DNA of 8,209 bases from Candidatus Aminicenantota bacterium (GCA_030617525.1 JAUWVG010000079.1:1-8209); one strand, 5' to 3'. Shown: positions 1 to 6,118, counted from the first letter of the stretch. Notes: generated by a model from the letters alone, not told the origin. Translations and numbers: made by a program.

Positions 1-828
1 ATCTATGGCTCCTCTTTCATAGTCATTCCAGAAATCAGTCAAGGGATATTCGATGGATCCAGCTTCGTGTTTATTCCCTGAAAAATACTTACTGCGGAGG
101 CTTAACTCCAGTCTATCAGTCACATTAAAGATCATTTTTCCAGTAAAGGAATTCCCTGTGTATTCGGAGTTTTCTCTATGGCCGTCGCTTAATCTTCTGT
201 CAAATGTCAGATAATATTTGAATCTTTTCAAATTCTGTCCGAGTCGAAAATTTAACTGCTTGGTGTCGTATTTTCCATAAGATGCAGTGAACCCAACTTC
301 TGTTCTCTCCCTTGGGACGTGAGTCATAATATTGACAACGCCGCCCATGGCATCAGATCCATACAGAACCGAAGAAGGACCTCTGACAACTTCGATTCTC
401 TCTACATTATCCAGTGGAAAGGAGTGAGTTACACTGCATCCAAACAAGCCCATTTTTTCCGGACGTCCGTCAACGAGTACGGCTATACGCCGGCCTCTCT
501 GGCCGAGTCCTCGTATATCGACATCTGAACGGCCAAAATCACCTGTCTTGCGGATAAATAGGCCTGGGAGATAAGACAGAAGGTTCATGGCATTGCTTGC
601 CGCTGTGGCCTTCAAATCCACTTCATCTACCACACTTACCGACGCGGAGCAGTCCTTAACGGCTTTGCGGGTTTTTGTAGCCGTTACAACAATTTCTGTA
701 TGGGGATGCAGTTGCTTTTTTTTGTCATCTTTCTTCTTCTTTGAAGTCTCTTGATTCACTGAGTTGGAAAAACCTGCTAAAGATAAATTAATGACCAGAA
801 AAATCAGGATGAGTGCTCTTTTATTCAT
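1..828 (-). CDS. TonB-dependent outer-membrane receptor (N-terminal part), probable nickel/nickel-chelate importer
   Basis: I translated this on the minus strand. The frame is open for 276 codons from the ATG at 828 and runs off the left edge, so only the N-terminal part is present. Residues 1 to about 21 form a signal peptide (MNKR followed by a hydrophobic stretch). A lysine-rich linker follows (residues 30-38, KKKKDDKKK), then a TonB box (EIVVTAT, 45-51). Next comes a plug domain with family hallmarks (DVDIRGLGQRG, VERIEVVRGPSSVLYGSDAMGG) and the first beta-barrel strands. Such receptors import scarce metals or chelates across the outer membrane using TonB/ExbBD energy. The AGAGG ribosome site at 836-840 (spacer 7) supports the start. 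Substrate is inferred, not seen: nikR lies just upstream and a NikR-type palindrome sits in the promoter, which points to nickel. Cobalt or another chelate cannot be excluded from the protein. Confidence 0.93.
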   Translation of the reverse strand, partial: MNKRALILIFLVINLSLAGFSNSVNQETSKKKKDDKKKQLHPHTEIVVTATKTRKAVKDCSASVSVVDEVDLKATAASNAMNLLSYLPGLFIRKTGDFGRSDVDIRGLGQRGRRIAVLVDGRPEKMGLFGCSVTHSFPLDNVERIEVVRGPSSVLYGSDAMGGVVNIMTHVPRERTEVGFTASYGKYDTKQLNFRLGQNLKRFKYYLTFDRRLSDGHRENSEYTGNSFTGKMIFNVTDRLELSLRSKYFSGNKHEAGSIEYPLTDFWNDYERGAID

Positions 829-842
829 AGCAAGACCTCTTG

Positions 843-869
843 GTGTTACTATTATGATATTAGTAACAC
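843..869. promoter_or_regulatory. Predicted NikR operator, GTGTTAC-N13-GTAACAC
   Basis: A perfect 7-bp inverted repeat (843-849 and 863-869) with a 13-base spacer lies between the receptor start codon and its -35 box, overlapping the -10 region. The architecture matches the GTGTTAC-type NikR operator that I recall from comparative genomics of deltaproteobacteria. A nikR gene lies immediately upstream. Occupancy by Ni-NikR would block the promoter, so nickel should repress the receptor. Confidence 0.82.
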
Positions 870-887
870 GCTTGCTATGAAAGTCAA
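857..887 (-). promoter_or_regulatory. Predicted sigma-70 promoter of the TonB-dependent receptor
   Basis: On the minus strand a TTGACT -35 element (882-887) is followed either by TACTAA (860-865, spacer 16) or by TAATAT (857-862, spacer 19). Neither -10 is ideal, which is compatible with a regulated promoter. Both candidates overlap the NikR palindrome. No convincing terminator follows nikR, so read-through from nikR is also possible. Confidence 0.6.
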
Positions 888-922
888 GCGGTATTTTTTA
901 TTTAGAACGGATTTAATCCAAT

Positions 923-1342
923 CTATTCAATTTCCTGTCCTGTCGTGGTCATAATCAGTTTCCCATGTTTCACATTTCTTGTTGTCAATAGGTTATCCGA
1001 GATCTTTTTGATCAGTTTGCTTTGTCCTTTTAGAATAATGACCTCAAGACAGTTATGATGATCCAGATGGATATGAGTTGATGAGACAATAATGTTTAAA
1101 TACTTATGCTGGATACGAGTCAAGATTTCAGTCAATTCTCTGGAATCATGGCTGTATACCAAAGCAAGTATGCCAACCGTTTCAGCTTTTTCGCCAGTCC
1201 ACTCTTCTGACACCAAACGTCCTCTGATTAAATCCCTGAATGCTTCAGACCGGCTTTGATAGCCCGATTTTTCAATAAGCTTATCAAAGCGGCTTAAAAG
1301 AAGAGTATCGATAGATACTCCAAAACGAGTGACTTTTTCCAT
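923..1342 (-). CDS. nikR: NikR, nickel-responsive ribbon-helix-helix transcriptional regulator
   Basis: This 139-residue protein has the usual NikR length and layout. Residues 1-45 form a ribbon-helix-helix DNA-binding domain (TRFGVSIDTLLLSRFDKLI, then SRSEAFRDLIR). An ACT-like nickel-binding and tetramerisation domain follows. The high-affinity nickel ligands are all visible: H79, H90, H92 and C98 reproduce the H-x10-H-x-H-x5-C spacing of E. coli H76, H87, H89 and C95. In the family, nickel binding drives operator binding and represses nickel uptake. The downstream receptor with its palindrome is the obvious target. An AAGGA ribosome site and a good promoter (1369-1397) precede the start. 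I see no GTGTTAC palindrome at its own promoter, so autoregulation is not indicated. Confidence 0.95.
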   Translation of the reverse strand: MEKVTRFGVSIDTLLLSRFDKLIEKSGYQSRSEAFRDLIRGRLVSEEWTGEKAETVGILALVYSHDSRELTEILTRIQHKYLNIIVSSTHIHLDHHNCLEVIILKGQSKLIKKISDNLLTTRNVKHGKLIMTTTGQEIE

Positions 1343-1368
1343 TAGTTAAATCCTTTTTTATCAAGTCG

Positions 1369-1397
1369 AAAATAATATGTCCAGCCACGAAAGTCAA
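1369..1397 (-). promoter_or_regulatory. Predicted sigma-70 promoter of nikR
   Basis: On the minus strand, TTGACT (1392-1397) and TATTTT (1369-1374) are separated by exactly 17 bases. They lie 27 bases upstream of the nikR start codon. No operator-like dyad overlaps them. Confidence 0.6.
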
Positions 1398-1428
1398 ACT
1401 TAAAAAAATTTAAACTAATCTGGATTAT

Positions 1429-1512
1429 TCACGAGCTGAGGTTGCTACAGATGCGAGGCATCGGCTCGTGAGATTGCCACGTCGCTTTGCTCCTCGCAAA
1501 GACAGGGTCGTG
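1429..1512. repeat. Structured intergenic repeat (REP-like, probably dispersed in the genome)
   Basis: This part of the 336-base gene-free region is full of inverted repeats. TCACGAGC (1429-1436) pairs with GCTCGTGA (1464-1471). Nested inside, GATGC (1450-1454) pairs with GCATC (1458-1462). CTTTG (1485-1489) pairs with CAAAG (1497-1501). The right part reads on the minus strand as a 'TTTGCGAGGAGCAAAGCGA' type motif. From memory this resembles short palindromic elements found in many copies in several anaerobes, whose frames give spurious ORFs with a 'FARSKATWQSH' peptide. Only one copy lies in this window, so dispersal is inferred. It could also act as a transcriptional insulator between the two divergent units. 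Confidence 0.6.
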
Positions 1513-1608
1513 ACGAAGAAGATGTGGATATAACTCTCCATTAAGAGTTGCACTTATCTGTCCGAATATCACTGCATCGAAGCAATGACCTTTTTTGAAA
1601 CAAAATTC

Positions 1609-1637
1609 TTGACAATCGAAAACAAAGCTACTATATT
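1609..1637 (+). promoter_or_regulatory. Predicted strong sigma-70 promoter of the metallocofactor operon
   Basis: A consensus TTGACA (1609-1614) and a near-consensus TATATT (1632-1637) are separated by exactly 17 bases. Transcription would begin near 1644, inside the Fur box. This is the only clear promoter I can place for the run of genes from 1679 to 7150. Confidence 0.8.
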
Positions 1638-1643
1638 CTTTAT

Positions 1644-1664
1644 TGATAACGGTTATCATTATCA
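1644..1664. promoter_or_regulatory. Fur box upstream of the first Fur-family gene
   Basis: TGATAAC-G-GTTATCA (1644-1658) is a perfect 7-1-7 inverted repeat close to the Fur consensus TGATAAT-N-ATTATCA. A further TTATCA half-unit follows at 1659-1664. It covers the predicted +1, the usual place for a repressor operator. Iron-bound Fur should therefore shut down the promoter when iron is plentiful. Confidence 0.82.
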
Positions 1665-1678
1665 AATAAGGAGATAGA

Positions 1679-2164
1679 ATGCCCAGACCTCACAAGTGGC
1701 AGCTTAGATTCCAAGGTCATGTTTCCCGTTGGACCGGTCCACGGGAAGCCATTCTTGGTCTTTTGAGTAAGACCTCGAAACATATGAGCGCAAAAGAGAT
1801 CTACAGTTCCCTATACAAAAAGCATCCCAACCTAGGATTAACGACTGTATACAGGACTTTGGATCTCCTCACTCGTATGAGTCTAATTCACAAGATCACT
1901 CTTGGTAACGGGCAAAGACGGTTTGAGTTTAAAAAAGGGGAAAAAACAGACCACCATCATCACCACCTTATCTGTACGGGCTGCGACAAAATCTTTGATT
2001 ACAAAGAATTTGAGGAAGAAGAACTAATCCTTATAAAAAAAACTGAAGAGAGTCTCACTAGAAAATTCAACTTCAAGATTATGGATCATAACATTGAATT
2101 CTATGGACTGTGTGATAAATGCAATTTAAATATTTATAAAAATAAACCAAAGGAGATCAGATGA
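1679..2164 (+). CDS. Fur-family metal-responsive transcriptional regulator (paralogue 1)
   Basis: This 161-residue protein has a winged-helix DNA-binding half (about 15-85; SAKEIYSSLYKKHP, then TTVYRTLDLL) and a C-terminal dimerisation and metal-binding half. The structural zinc cysteines are complete: C99/C102 and C145/C148. A run of five histidines (92-96), H49, E83 and H137 supply candidates for the regulatory site. The N-terminus (GHVSRWTGPREAIL) departs from that of classical Fur and is shared with the paralogue at 7253. The start is set by AAGGAG (1668-1673) five bases upstream. The Fur box on its own promoter argues for an iron-responsive, autoregulated role. Zur or PerR specificity cannot be excluded from sequence alone. 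The stop overlaps the next start by four bases (ATGA). Confidence 0.92.
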   Translation: MPRPHKWQLRFQGHVSRWTGPREAILGLLSKTSKHMSAKEIYSSLYKKHPNLGLTTVYRTLDLLTRMSLIHKITLGNGQRRFEFKKGEKTDHHHHHLICTGCDKIFDYKEFEEEELILIKKTEESLTRKFNFKIMDHNIEFYGLCDKCNLNIYKNKPKEIR

Positions 2165-2886
2165 AAATAGCAGTTTCAACAGACAATGGTAATGTTTCCG
2201 TTCATTTTGGACGATGCGCTTCCTATACGATTTATGACATTAATGAGAGCAACATCTTGGCCAAAGAGGAAATTCCCAATCCCGGTCACGAACCGGGATT
2301 TTTACCCCAATTCCTTTCAGAAAAAGGAGTTCGATGCATCATTGCCGGTGGGATGGGCCCAAGGGCTCAAGCACTTTTTGCTCAGAAGAACATCAAGACG
2401 GTCATCGGTGTCCAGGGGGCCGTAGATAACGTTATCCAAAAATATTTGGACCAAGAACTCGAGGCAGGTACAGACCTTTGTGATCATGGAGGAGGAGAAG
2501 CAGTACAGGATGCCAACGAATTCCGTAACGATTCCCCAGTTCAACTTAATTCTCAAGCTTCAGGCCCCAGAATTTGTGTAACTTCACTCGGCCCGGATGT
2601 GGAAGCAGAAGTGGACCCAAAGTTTGGCCGGGCCAACTATTTCTTAATCATTGACCCGAAAACATCGGCAGTAGAGGCCATAGAAAATCCGAATAGAGAT
2701 GCCGCTCAGGGATCAGGGATTCAATCTGCACAGCTTGTTTCCAGTAAGAATGTCGGCATCGTTTTCACAGGCTCATGCGGGCCAAAAGCCGAAAGTGTTC
2801 TCCAATCCGCAGGGATTCAAATAAAAACCGGGGTCAGTGGTCAAGTGAAAGATGTTCTCGTAAATTTCAAAATGCAGGAAAAATAA
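2161..2886 (+). CDS. Tandem NifX/NifB-type (dinitrogenase Fe-Mo cofactor, orange-protein-like) two-domain protein
   Basis: The 241 residues hold two copies of the NifX-like cofactor-carrier fold. Domain 1 spans about 1-100 (KIAVSTDNGNVSVHFGRC, then CIIAGGMGPRA). Domain 2 spans about 137-236 (RICVTSLGPDVEAEVDPKFGRA, then VFTGSCGPKA). The joining linker contains C107, H109 and a GGG run. Most orange-protein relatives have one domain of roughly 110-120 residues, so this is a duplication or fusion. In the family such domains hold FeMo-co precursors or, in the Desulfovibrio orange protein, a Mo-Cu sulfide cluster. The first domain keeps H15 in its HFGR motif, whereas the second has K (KFGR), suggesting unequal roles. 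AAGGAG at 2150-2155 sets the start. Its bound metal is unknown. Direct contact with the neighbouring ATPases is inferred. Confidence 0.88.
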   Translation: MKIAVSTDNGNVSVHFGRCASYTIYDINESNILAKEEIPNPGHEPGFLPQFLSEKGVRCIIAGGMGPRAQALFAQKNIKTVIGVQGAVDNVIQKYLDQELEAGTDLCDHGGGEAVQDANEFRNDSPVQLNSQASGPRICVTSLGPDVEAEVDPKFGRANYFLIIDPKTSAVEAIENPNRDAAQGSGIQSAQLVSSKNVGIVFTGSCGPKAESVLQSAGIQIKTGVSGQVKDVLVNFKMQEK

Positions 2887-3692
2887 TGGCAAACATAGAA
2901 GAAAATGTCAAAGTTGCAAAAGTCCTAGAGAAAATTAAAAATAGACTCCTCGTTTTCAGCGGTAAGGGAGGAGTTGGAAAAAGCACAGTGTCCGCAAATC
3001 TTGCCCTTGCTCTTGCTAACAAAGGAAAAAAAGTCGGTCTTTTGGATGTCGACATTCACGGGCCGAATTTGCCCAAGATGCTTGGAGTCGAAAATGAAAA
3101 CATGGGCATCTCTTCTGAGGGCATCAAGCCGGTTAGGGTGAATGACAACCTCCACCTGGTCTCCATGTCTTATCTACTTCAAGGGCCCAACGTTCCAGTG
3201 ATATGGCGAGGGCCGATGAAGATGAAGGCAATTGAGCAATTTTTGGGTGACGTTGCATGGGGTGAACTAGACTGGTTGGTCATCGATTCTCCACCAGGAA
3301 CTGGCGATGAACCCCTATCGGTGGCTCAGCTCATCCCTGCATCTGGAGCCGTGGTTGTCACGACCCCCCAAGAAGTTTCCGTGATGGATTCGAGAAAGGC
3401 TGTGGCTTTTGCGAGAAAGCTCAATCTAAATATCCTTGGAATTATCGAGAATATGAGCGGGATGGCCTGTCCGCACTGCGGAGAGAAGATCGACCTATTT
3501 AAGGAAGGGGGAGGATATAAGGCTGCTCTGGATCTTAATATCCCTTTCCTGGGCAAAATCCCACTCGATCCCCAGATTGTCATCCTGGGAGATGAGGGGA
3601 AATCCTTCATCACCTCCCAGCCAGAGTCGGATGCCAGCAAAGCCTTCATGAAAATCGCCGAGAAAATCTTGAAGGCACAAAAAGCTGCATGA
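2886..3692 (+). CDS. Mrp/NBP35 (ApbC) family P-loop ATPase, Fe-S cluster carrier
   Basis: I choose the ATG at 2886, giving 268 residues. It overlaps the previous stop as TAATG and has AGGAA at 2876-2880. The longer frame from 2775 would bury the neighbour's coding sequence. The deviant Walker A motif (SGKGGVGKST, 25-34) is followed by DVDIHGPNLP and by DSPPGTGDEPL, all Mrp hallmarks. A CPHC motif (195-198) gives the cysteine pair through which two subunits bridge a [4Fe-4S] cluster in this family. Mrp/NBP35 proteins carry Fe-S clusters to apoproteins in the cytosol and need ATP hydrolysis for transfer. There is no N-terminal MIP18 domain. Its place between a NifX-like carrier and MinD-like ATPases matches the gene set of ORP loci. 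Confidence 0.94.
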   Translation: MANIEENVKVAKVLEKIKNRLLVFSGKGGVGKSTVSANLALALANKGKKVGLLDVDIHGPNLPKMLGVENENMGISSEGIKPVRVNDNLHLVSMSYLLQGPNVPVIWRGPMKMKAIEQFLGDVAWGELDWLVIDSPPGTGDEPLSVAQLIPASGAVVVTTPQEVSVMDSRKAVAFARKLNLNILGIIENMSGMACPHCGEKIDLFKEGGGYKAALDLNIPFLGKIPLDPQIVILGDEGKSFITSQPESDASKAFMKIAEKILKAQKAA

Positions 3693-3716
3693 GTTCAAAT
3701 CTTTAAGGAGTTATAA

Positions 3717-4160
3717 ATGGCAAAAATTGGAATCATCATCTGCGGACGTTATCAGGACTGTGGAGGAGGAAAGTGTTTCAGGGCAATGAGAGAAAGAGTT
3801 GGAGCCTTTTCACGGTATCCTAAGGATGAGCCTCTGGAAATCGTCGGTTATTCCTACTGTGGAAGCTGTCCCGGGGGAAATATTGAGTATGTCCCTGAAG
3901 AGATGAAAAATAACGGTGTCGATGTCATCCACCTGGCGACGGGTTTGATTGTTGGTTATCCTCCCTGCCCGCGCATCCGGCATTTTAAAGAATTCATAGA
4001 AACTCATTATGACATTCCTGTGGTCATTGGAACGCACCCGATTCCGTTAAAGTACCTAAACACCCACGATCAATTAACTTTCTGGAATAAGATGAACATG
4101 AAAGAGATTGCCGGTGATCTGATGGGAGAGAACAAAGATATCATGGAAGCCTATAATTAG
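3717..4160 (+). CDS. CGGC-domain cysteine-rich protein
   Basis: This 147-residue protein begins with a strand typical of the CGGC domain (AKIGIIICGRYQDCGGGKCF). It carries three cysteine clusters: C9/C15/C20, C48-G-S-C51 (the CGGC position, with Ser for Gly), and C84 in GYPPCPR. H72 and H90 are further possible ligands. The family is described as putatively zinc- or metal-binding and its biochemical role is unknown. The start is well set by AAGGAG (3705-3710) with a six-base spacer. It lies in the same direction as, and 24 bases after, the Mrp gene, so co-transcription is likely. A role in metal or cluster handling is inferred only from the cysteines and the neighbours. Confidence 0.88.
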   Translation: MAKIGIIICGRYQDCGGGKCFRAMRERVGAFSRYPKDEPLEIVGYSYCGSCPGGNIEYVPEEMKNNGVDVIHLATGLIVGYPPCPRIRHFKEFIETHYDIPVVIGTHPIPLKYLNTHDQLTFWNKMNMKEIAGDLMGENKDIMEAYN

Positions 4161-4173
4161 AGAGGGGGTTTAC

Positions 4174-4353
4174 ATGGATAGAGAAAACCAAAGGGAAGAA
4201 AAAAAGATCGGCCGTGGCAGTATGAGAGGAAAAGGTGCTGGTCCAAGTGGACACTGTATTTGCCCTTCTTGTGGTACCACGGTCCCGCACAAAGCGGGCC
4301 TTCCTTGTAACCAGATTGATTGTCCGAAGTGCAATACGAAGATGATACGATAA
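4174..4353 (+). CDS. 59-residue double-CxxC zinc-ribbon-like small protein
   Basis: This gene is short and easily missed. It begins MDRENQREEKKIGRG and ends CPKCNTKMIR. A basic, Gly-rich N-terminal tail (about 1-26) precedes a compact ribbon with C28-I-C30-P-S-C33, H39, C45, and C50-P-K-C53. The two CPxC knuckles are suited to one zinc or iron in a rubredoxin-like fold, with C28 and C45 as spare thiols. A GAGGGGG ribosome site (4162-4168) five bases before the ATG strongly supports expression. I recall similar small CxCPxCG...CPKCG proteins near NifX/MinD gene clusters in anaerobes, with no assigned function. The position after the CGGC gene (13 bases) and before the ferredoxin-MinD pair suggests an accessory to the same system. 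Confidence 0.83.
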   Translation: MDRENQREEKKIGRGSMRGKGAGPSGHCICPSCGTTVPHKAGLPCNQIDCPKCNTKMIR

Positions 4354-4360
4354 GAGGCAA

Positions 4361-4374
4361 TTTTTTATAAAAAA
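4361..4374. repeat. 14-bp perfect AT palindrome before the MinD-like pair
   Basis: Six T, AT, six A form a perfect self-complementary 14-mer in the 25-base gap between the zinc-ribbon gene and the first MinD-like gene. It has no loop, so it is not a normal terminator. It may simply be an AT-rich spacer. It lies where the ribosome site should be, and the only SD-like GAGG (4354-4357) is about 21 bases from the start codon. Confidence 0.4.
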
Positions 4375-4378
4375 CCTG

Positions 4379-5221
4379 ATGATCATATCTATAGCCAGCG
4401 GTAAAGGAGGAACAGGGAAAACGACTGTTGCCGTAAATTTGGCCCTCTCTTTGAAGGAAAAGAATCCGGTTCAATTTCTTGACTGCGATGTGGAAGAGCC
4501 CAATGCCCACTTCTTTTTAAAACCACGAATTCATAAGACTCTACCTGTTAATCTTATTATCCCTGAAATCATTGAAGACAAATGTACATTTTGCGGGAAA
4601 TGTGCAGAATTTTGCGCGTTCAATGCCCTCGCTGTGCTGAAAGATGATGTCCTCGTTTTCAGTGAACTCTGTCATGGATGCGGGGGCTGCAGCCTCGTTT
4701 GTCCTGAAAATGCGATAAAGGAATATGAACAAAAAATTGGTGTCCTTGAATTAGGAACCTCCAATGCCCTCCAGTTTATTCAGGGAAAACTTGATATCGG
4801 AAAAGCCATGTCTCCTCCAATCATTAGAGCTGAAAAAAAACTCATCGATAAAAGTCGTACGGTCATCATCGACGTCCCTCCAGGCACTTCCTGTCCATTT
4901 GCCGAGGCAGTCAAGGGAAGTGATTTTACCGTGCTTGTAACTGAACCGACTCCCTTTGGATTAAATGACCTTCGATTGGCAGTGGAGACAATACAAAAAA
5001 TCGAAATTCCTTTTGGTGTTATTTTAAACCGTGCCAATATTGGCAACAAAAACGTCCAGGAGTATTGTCGAGAAGAAAACATCCCTATCCTGATGACCAT
5101 ACCGATGGATAGAAAGATAGCGATTGCTTATTCTACAGGAAAAACCATCATCGAGATTCAACCTTCCTATCGACAAAAATTTCTCGACTTGTATACGAAA
5201 ATCCAAAGATTAATCCAATGA
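4379..5221 (+). CDS. MinD/ParA-family ATPase with inserted 2[4Fe-4S] ferredoxin domain (first of pair)
   Basis: The 280-residue protein has a deviant Walker A motif at its extreme N-terminus (SGKGGTGKTT, 7-16), DCDVEEPN (35-42) and a Walker-type VIIDVPPGTSCP. A bacterial ferredoxin is inserted between them. Its cysteines are C69, C72, C75, C79 and C98, C101, C104, C108-P109, enough for two [4Fe-4S] clusters. Relatives are the paired 'MinD with ferredoxin' proteins of strict anaerobes, including those in Desulfovibrio ORP loci. They are thought to couple ATP hydrolysis to cluster or electron transfer, or to complex assembly. The start fits the family because the P-loop begins within ten residues, but the ribosome site is weak. 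The stop overlaps the next gene by four bases (ATGA). Confidence 0.94.
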   Translation: MIISIASGKGGTGKTTVAVNLALSLKEKNPVQFLDCDVEEPNAHFFLKPRIHKTLPVNLIIPEIIEDKCTFCGKCAEFCAFNALAVLKDDVLVFSELCHGCGGCSLVCPENAIKEYEQKIGVLELGTSNALQFIQGKLDIGKAMSPPIIRAEKKLIDKSRTVIIDVPPGTSCPFAEAVKGSDFTVLVTEPTPFGLNDLRLAVETIQKIEIPFGVILNRANIGNKNVQEYCREENIPILMTIPMDRKIAIAYSTGKTIIEIQPSYRQKFLDLYTKIQRLIQ

Positions 5222-6093
5222 AACAACTGGTTGTTATAAGTGGAAAAGGTGGAACAGGAAAGACGATCCTTACCGCCTCGTTTGCGGCATTAGCCCAAAA
5301 CAAAGTTATGGTTGACAGTGATGTTGATGCTGCCAACCTCTATCTGCTTCTGAATCCGGAAATCAAGGAAACCTACTCCTTCTCCGGAGGAAAAAAAGCC
5401 TATCTTTTTCCCGAAAAGTGCACCGGTTGTGGCAATTGCGTTGAGGCCTGTCGATTTGATGCCATAAGTGAAACTGAAGAAGGTGAAATCCTTATTGATC
5501 CTATTTCATGTGAGGGATGTGGTGTTTGTTCTTTTGTCTGTCCTGAAGAAGCTATAGAGATGAAAAGCAGTATATCGGGGGAGTGGTTCGTCTCAAAAAC
5601 AAAATACGGACCTTTTGTCCATGCCAAATTGGGAATCGGAGAAGAAAACTCGGGAAAATTGGTGACAGAAATCAGAAAGAAAGCCACGGAAATCGCCGCA
5701 GATAAGAGCCTGGATTATATTATCATCGACGGTTCCCCCGGAATAGGCTGTCCTGTAATCGCATCTCTAACAGGTGCAGATATGGCCATAGTGATCACGG
5801 AACCTTCCCTCTCGGGCATTCATGATATGGAGCGTGTCATACAGATGGCAGATCACTTCAAGATAAAAACGGCCTGCTGTATAAATAAATTCGACCTGAA
5901 CGAAAAAAATTCAAACCACGTAGAAAATTGGTGTCAAAAAAAGTCAATCCCTTTCCTCGGCAGAATCTCTTACGATGAGGAGGTGACAAACTCTATGCTT
6001 CAGGGAATTCCTTTGGTCGAATACACGGATTTTTCTGTCTCTGGAGAAATAAAAAACATTTGGGAAAAATTAATCCTTTTGTTGAAAACATAA
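5218..6093 (+). CDS. MinD/ParA-family ATPase with inserted 2[4Fe-4S] ferredoxin domain (second of pair)
   Basis: This 291-residue paralogue of the preceding gene has the Walker A motif SGKGGTGKT at 8-16, DSDVDAAN (33-40) and IIIDGSPGIGCP. The ferredoxin insert uses C68, C71, C74, C78 and C98, C101, C104, C108-P109, almost the same spacing as its neighbour. The two differ clearly elsewhere, so this is an old, fixed pair that probably works as a heterodimer. Translation is likely coupled through the ATGA overlap, since no good ribosome site is visible. ParA/MinD ATPases dimerise face to face around two ATPs, and in a heterodimer the two ferredoxins could form a four-cluster wire. That last point is inference. 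Confidence 0.94.
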   Translation: MKQLVVISGKGGTGKTILTASFAALAQNKVMVDSDVDAANLYLLLNPEIKETYSFSGGKKAYLFPEKCTGCGNCVEACRFDAISETEEGEILIDPISCEGCGVCSFVCPEEAIEMKSSISGEWFVSKTKYGPFVHAKLGIGEENSGKLVTEIRKKATEIAADKSLDYIIIDGSPGIGCPVIASLTGADMAIVITEPSLSGIHDMERVIQMADHFKIKTACCINKFDLNEKNSNHVENWCQKKSIPFLGRISYDEEVTNSMLQGIPLVEYTDFSVSGEIKNIWEKLILLLKT

Positions 6094-6118
6094 ATCTTTG
6101 AAGATTGAAAAGCTAACA

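Noticed and set aside
319..528. A 69-codon plus-strand frame
   Set aside because: It lies entirely antisense to the TonB-dependent receptor plug domain, which has clear family motifs.
879..922. Possible terminator after nikR (GGATT-T-AATCC dyad near 909)
   Set aside because: The stem is five pairs with a one-base loop, AT-rich, and no T-run follows on the minus strand. It would not form a stable terminator.
1429..1665. A 78-codon minus-strand frame in the nikR-fur gap
   Set aside because: Its N-terminal part runs through the Fur box and promoter and its C-terminal part is the repeat element, giving the FARSKATWQSH-type peptide typical of spurious ORFs. No ribosome site was found.
2775..2885. 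Upstream extension of the Mrp gene (37 extra residues)
   Set aside because: The extension overlaps the NifX-like gene out of frame, and its Arg/Ser-rich sequence matches no Mrp N-terminus. The ATG at 2886 has an SD and a TAATG junction.
2161..6093. A nitrogenase (nif) cluster
   Set aside because: NifX-like and NifU-like domains are present, but there is no nifH, nifD, nifK, nifE, nifN or radical-SAM nifB core. The P-loop proteins are Mrp/MinD types.
4379..6093. MinD role in septum placement
   Set aside because: No minC or minE is nearby, the proteins carry ferredoxin inserts, and I see no C-terminal amphipathic membrane-targeting helix typical of cell-division MinD.
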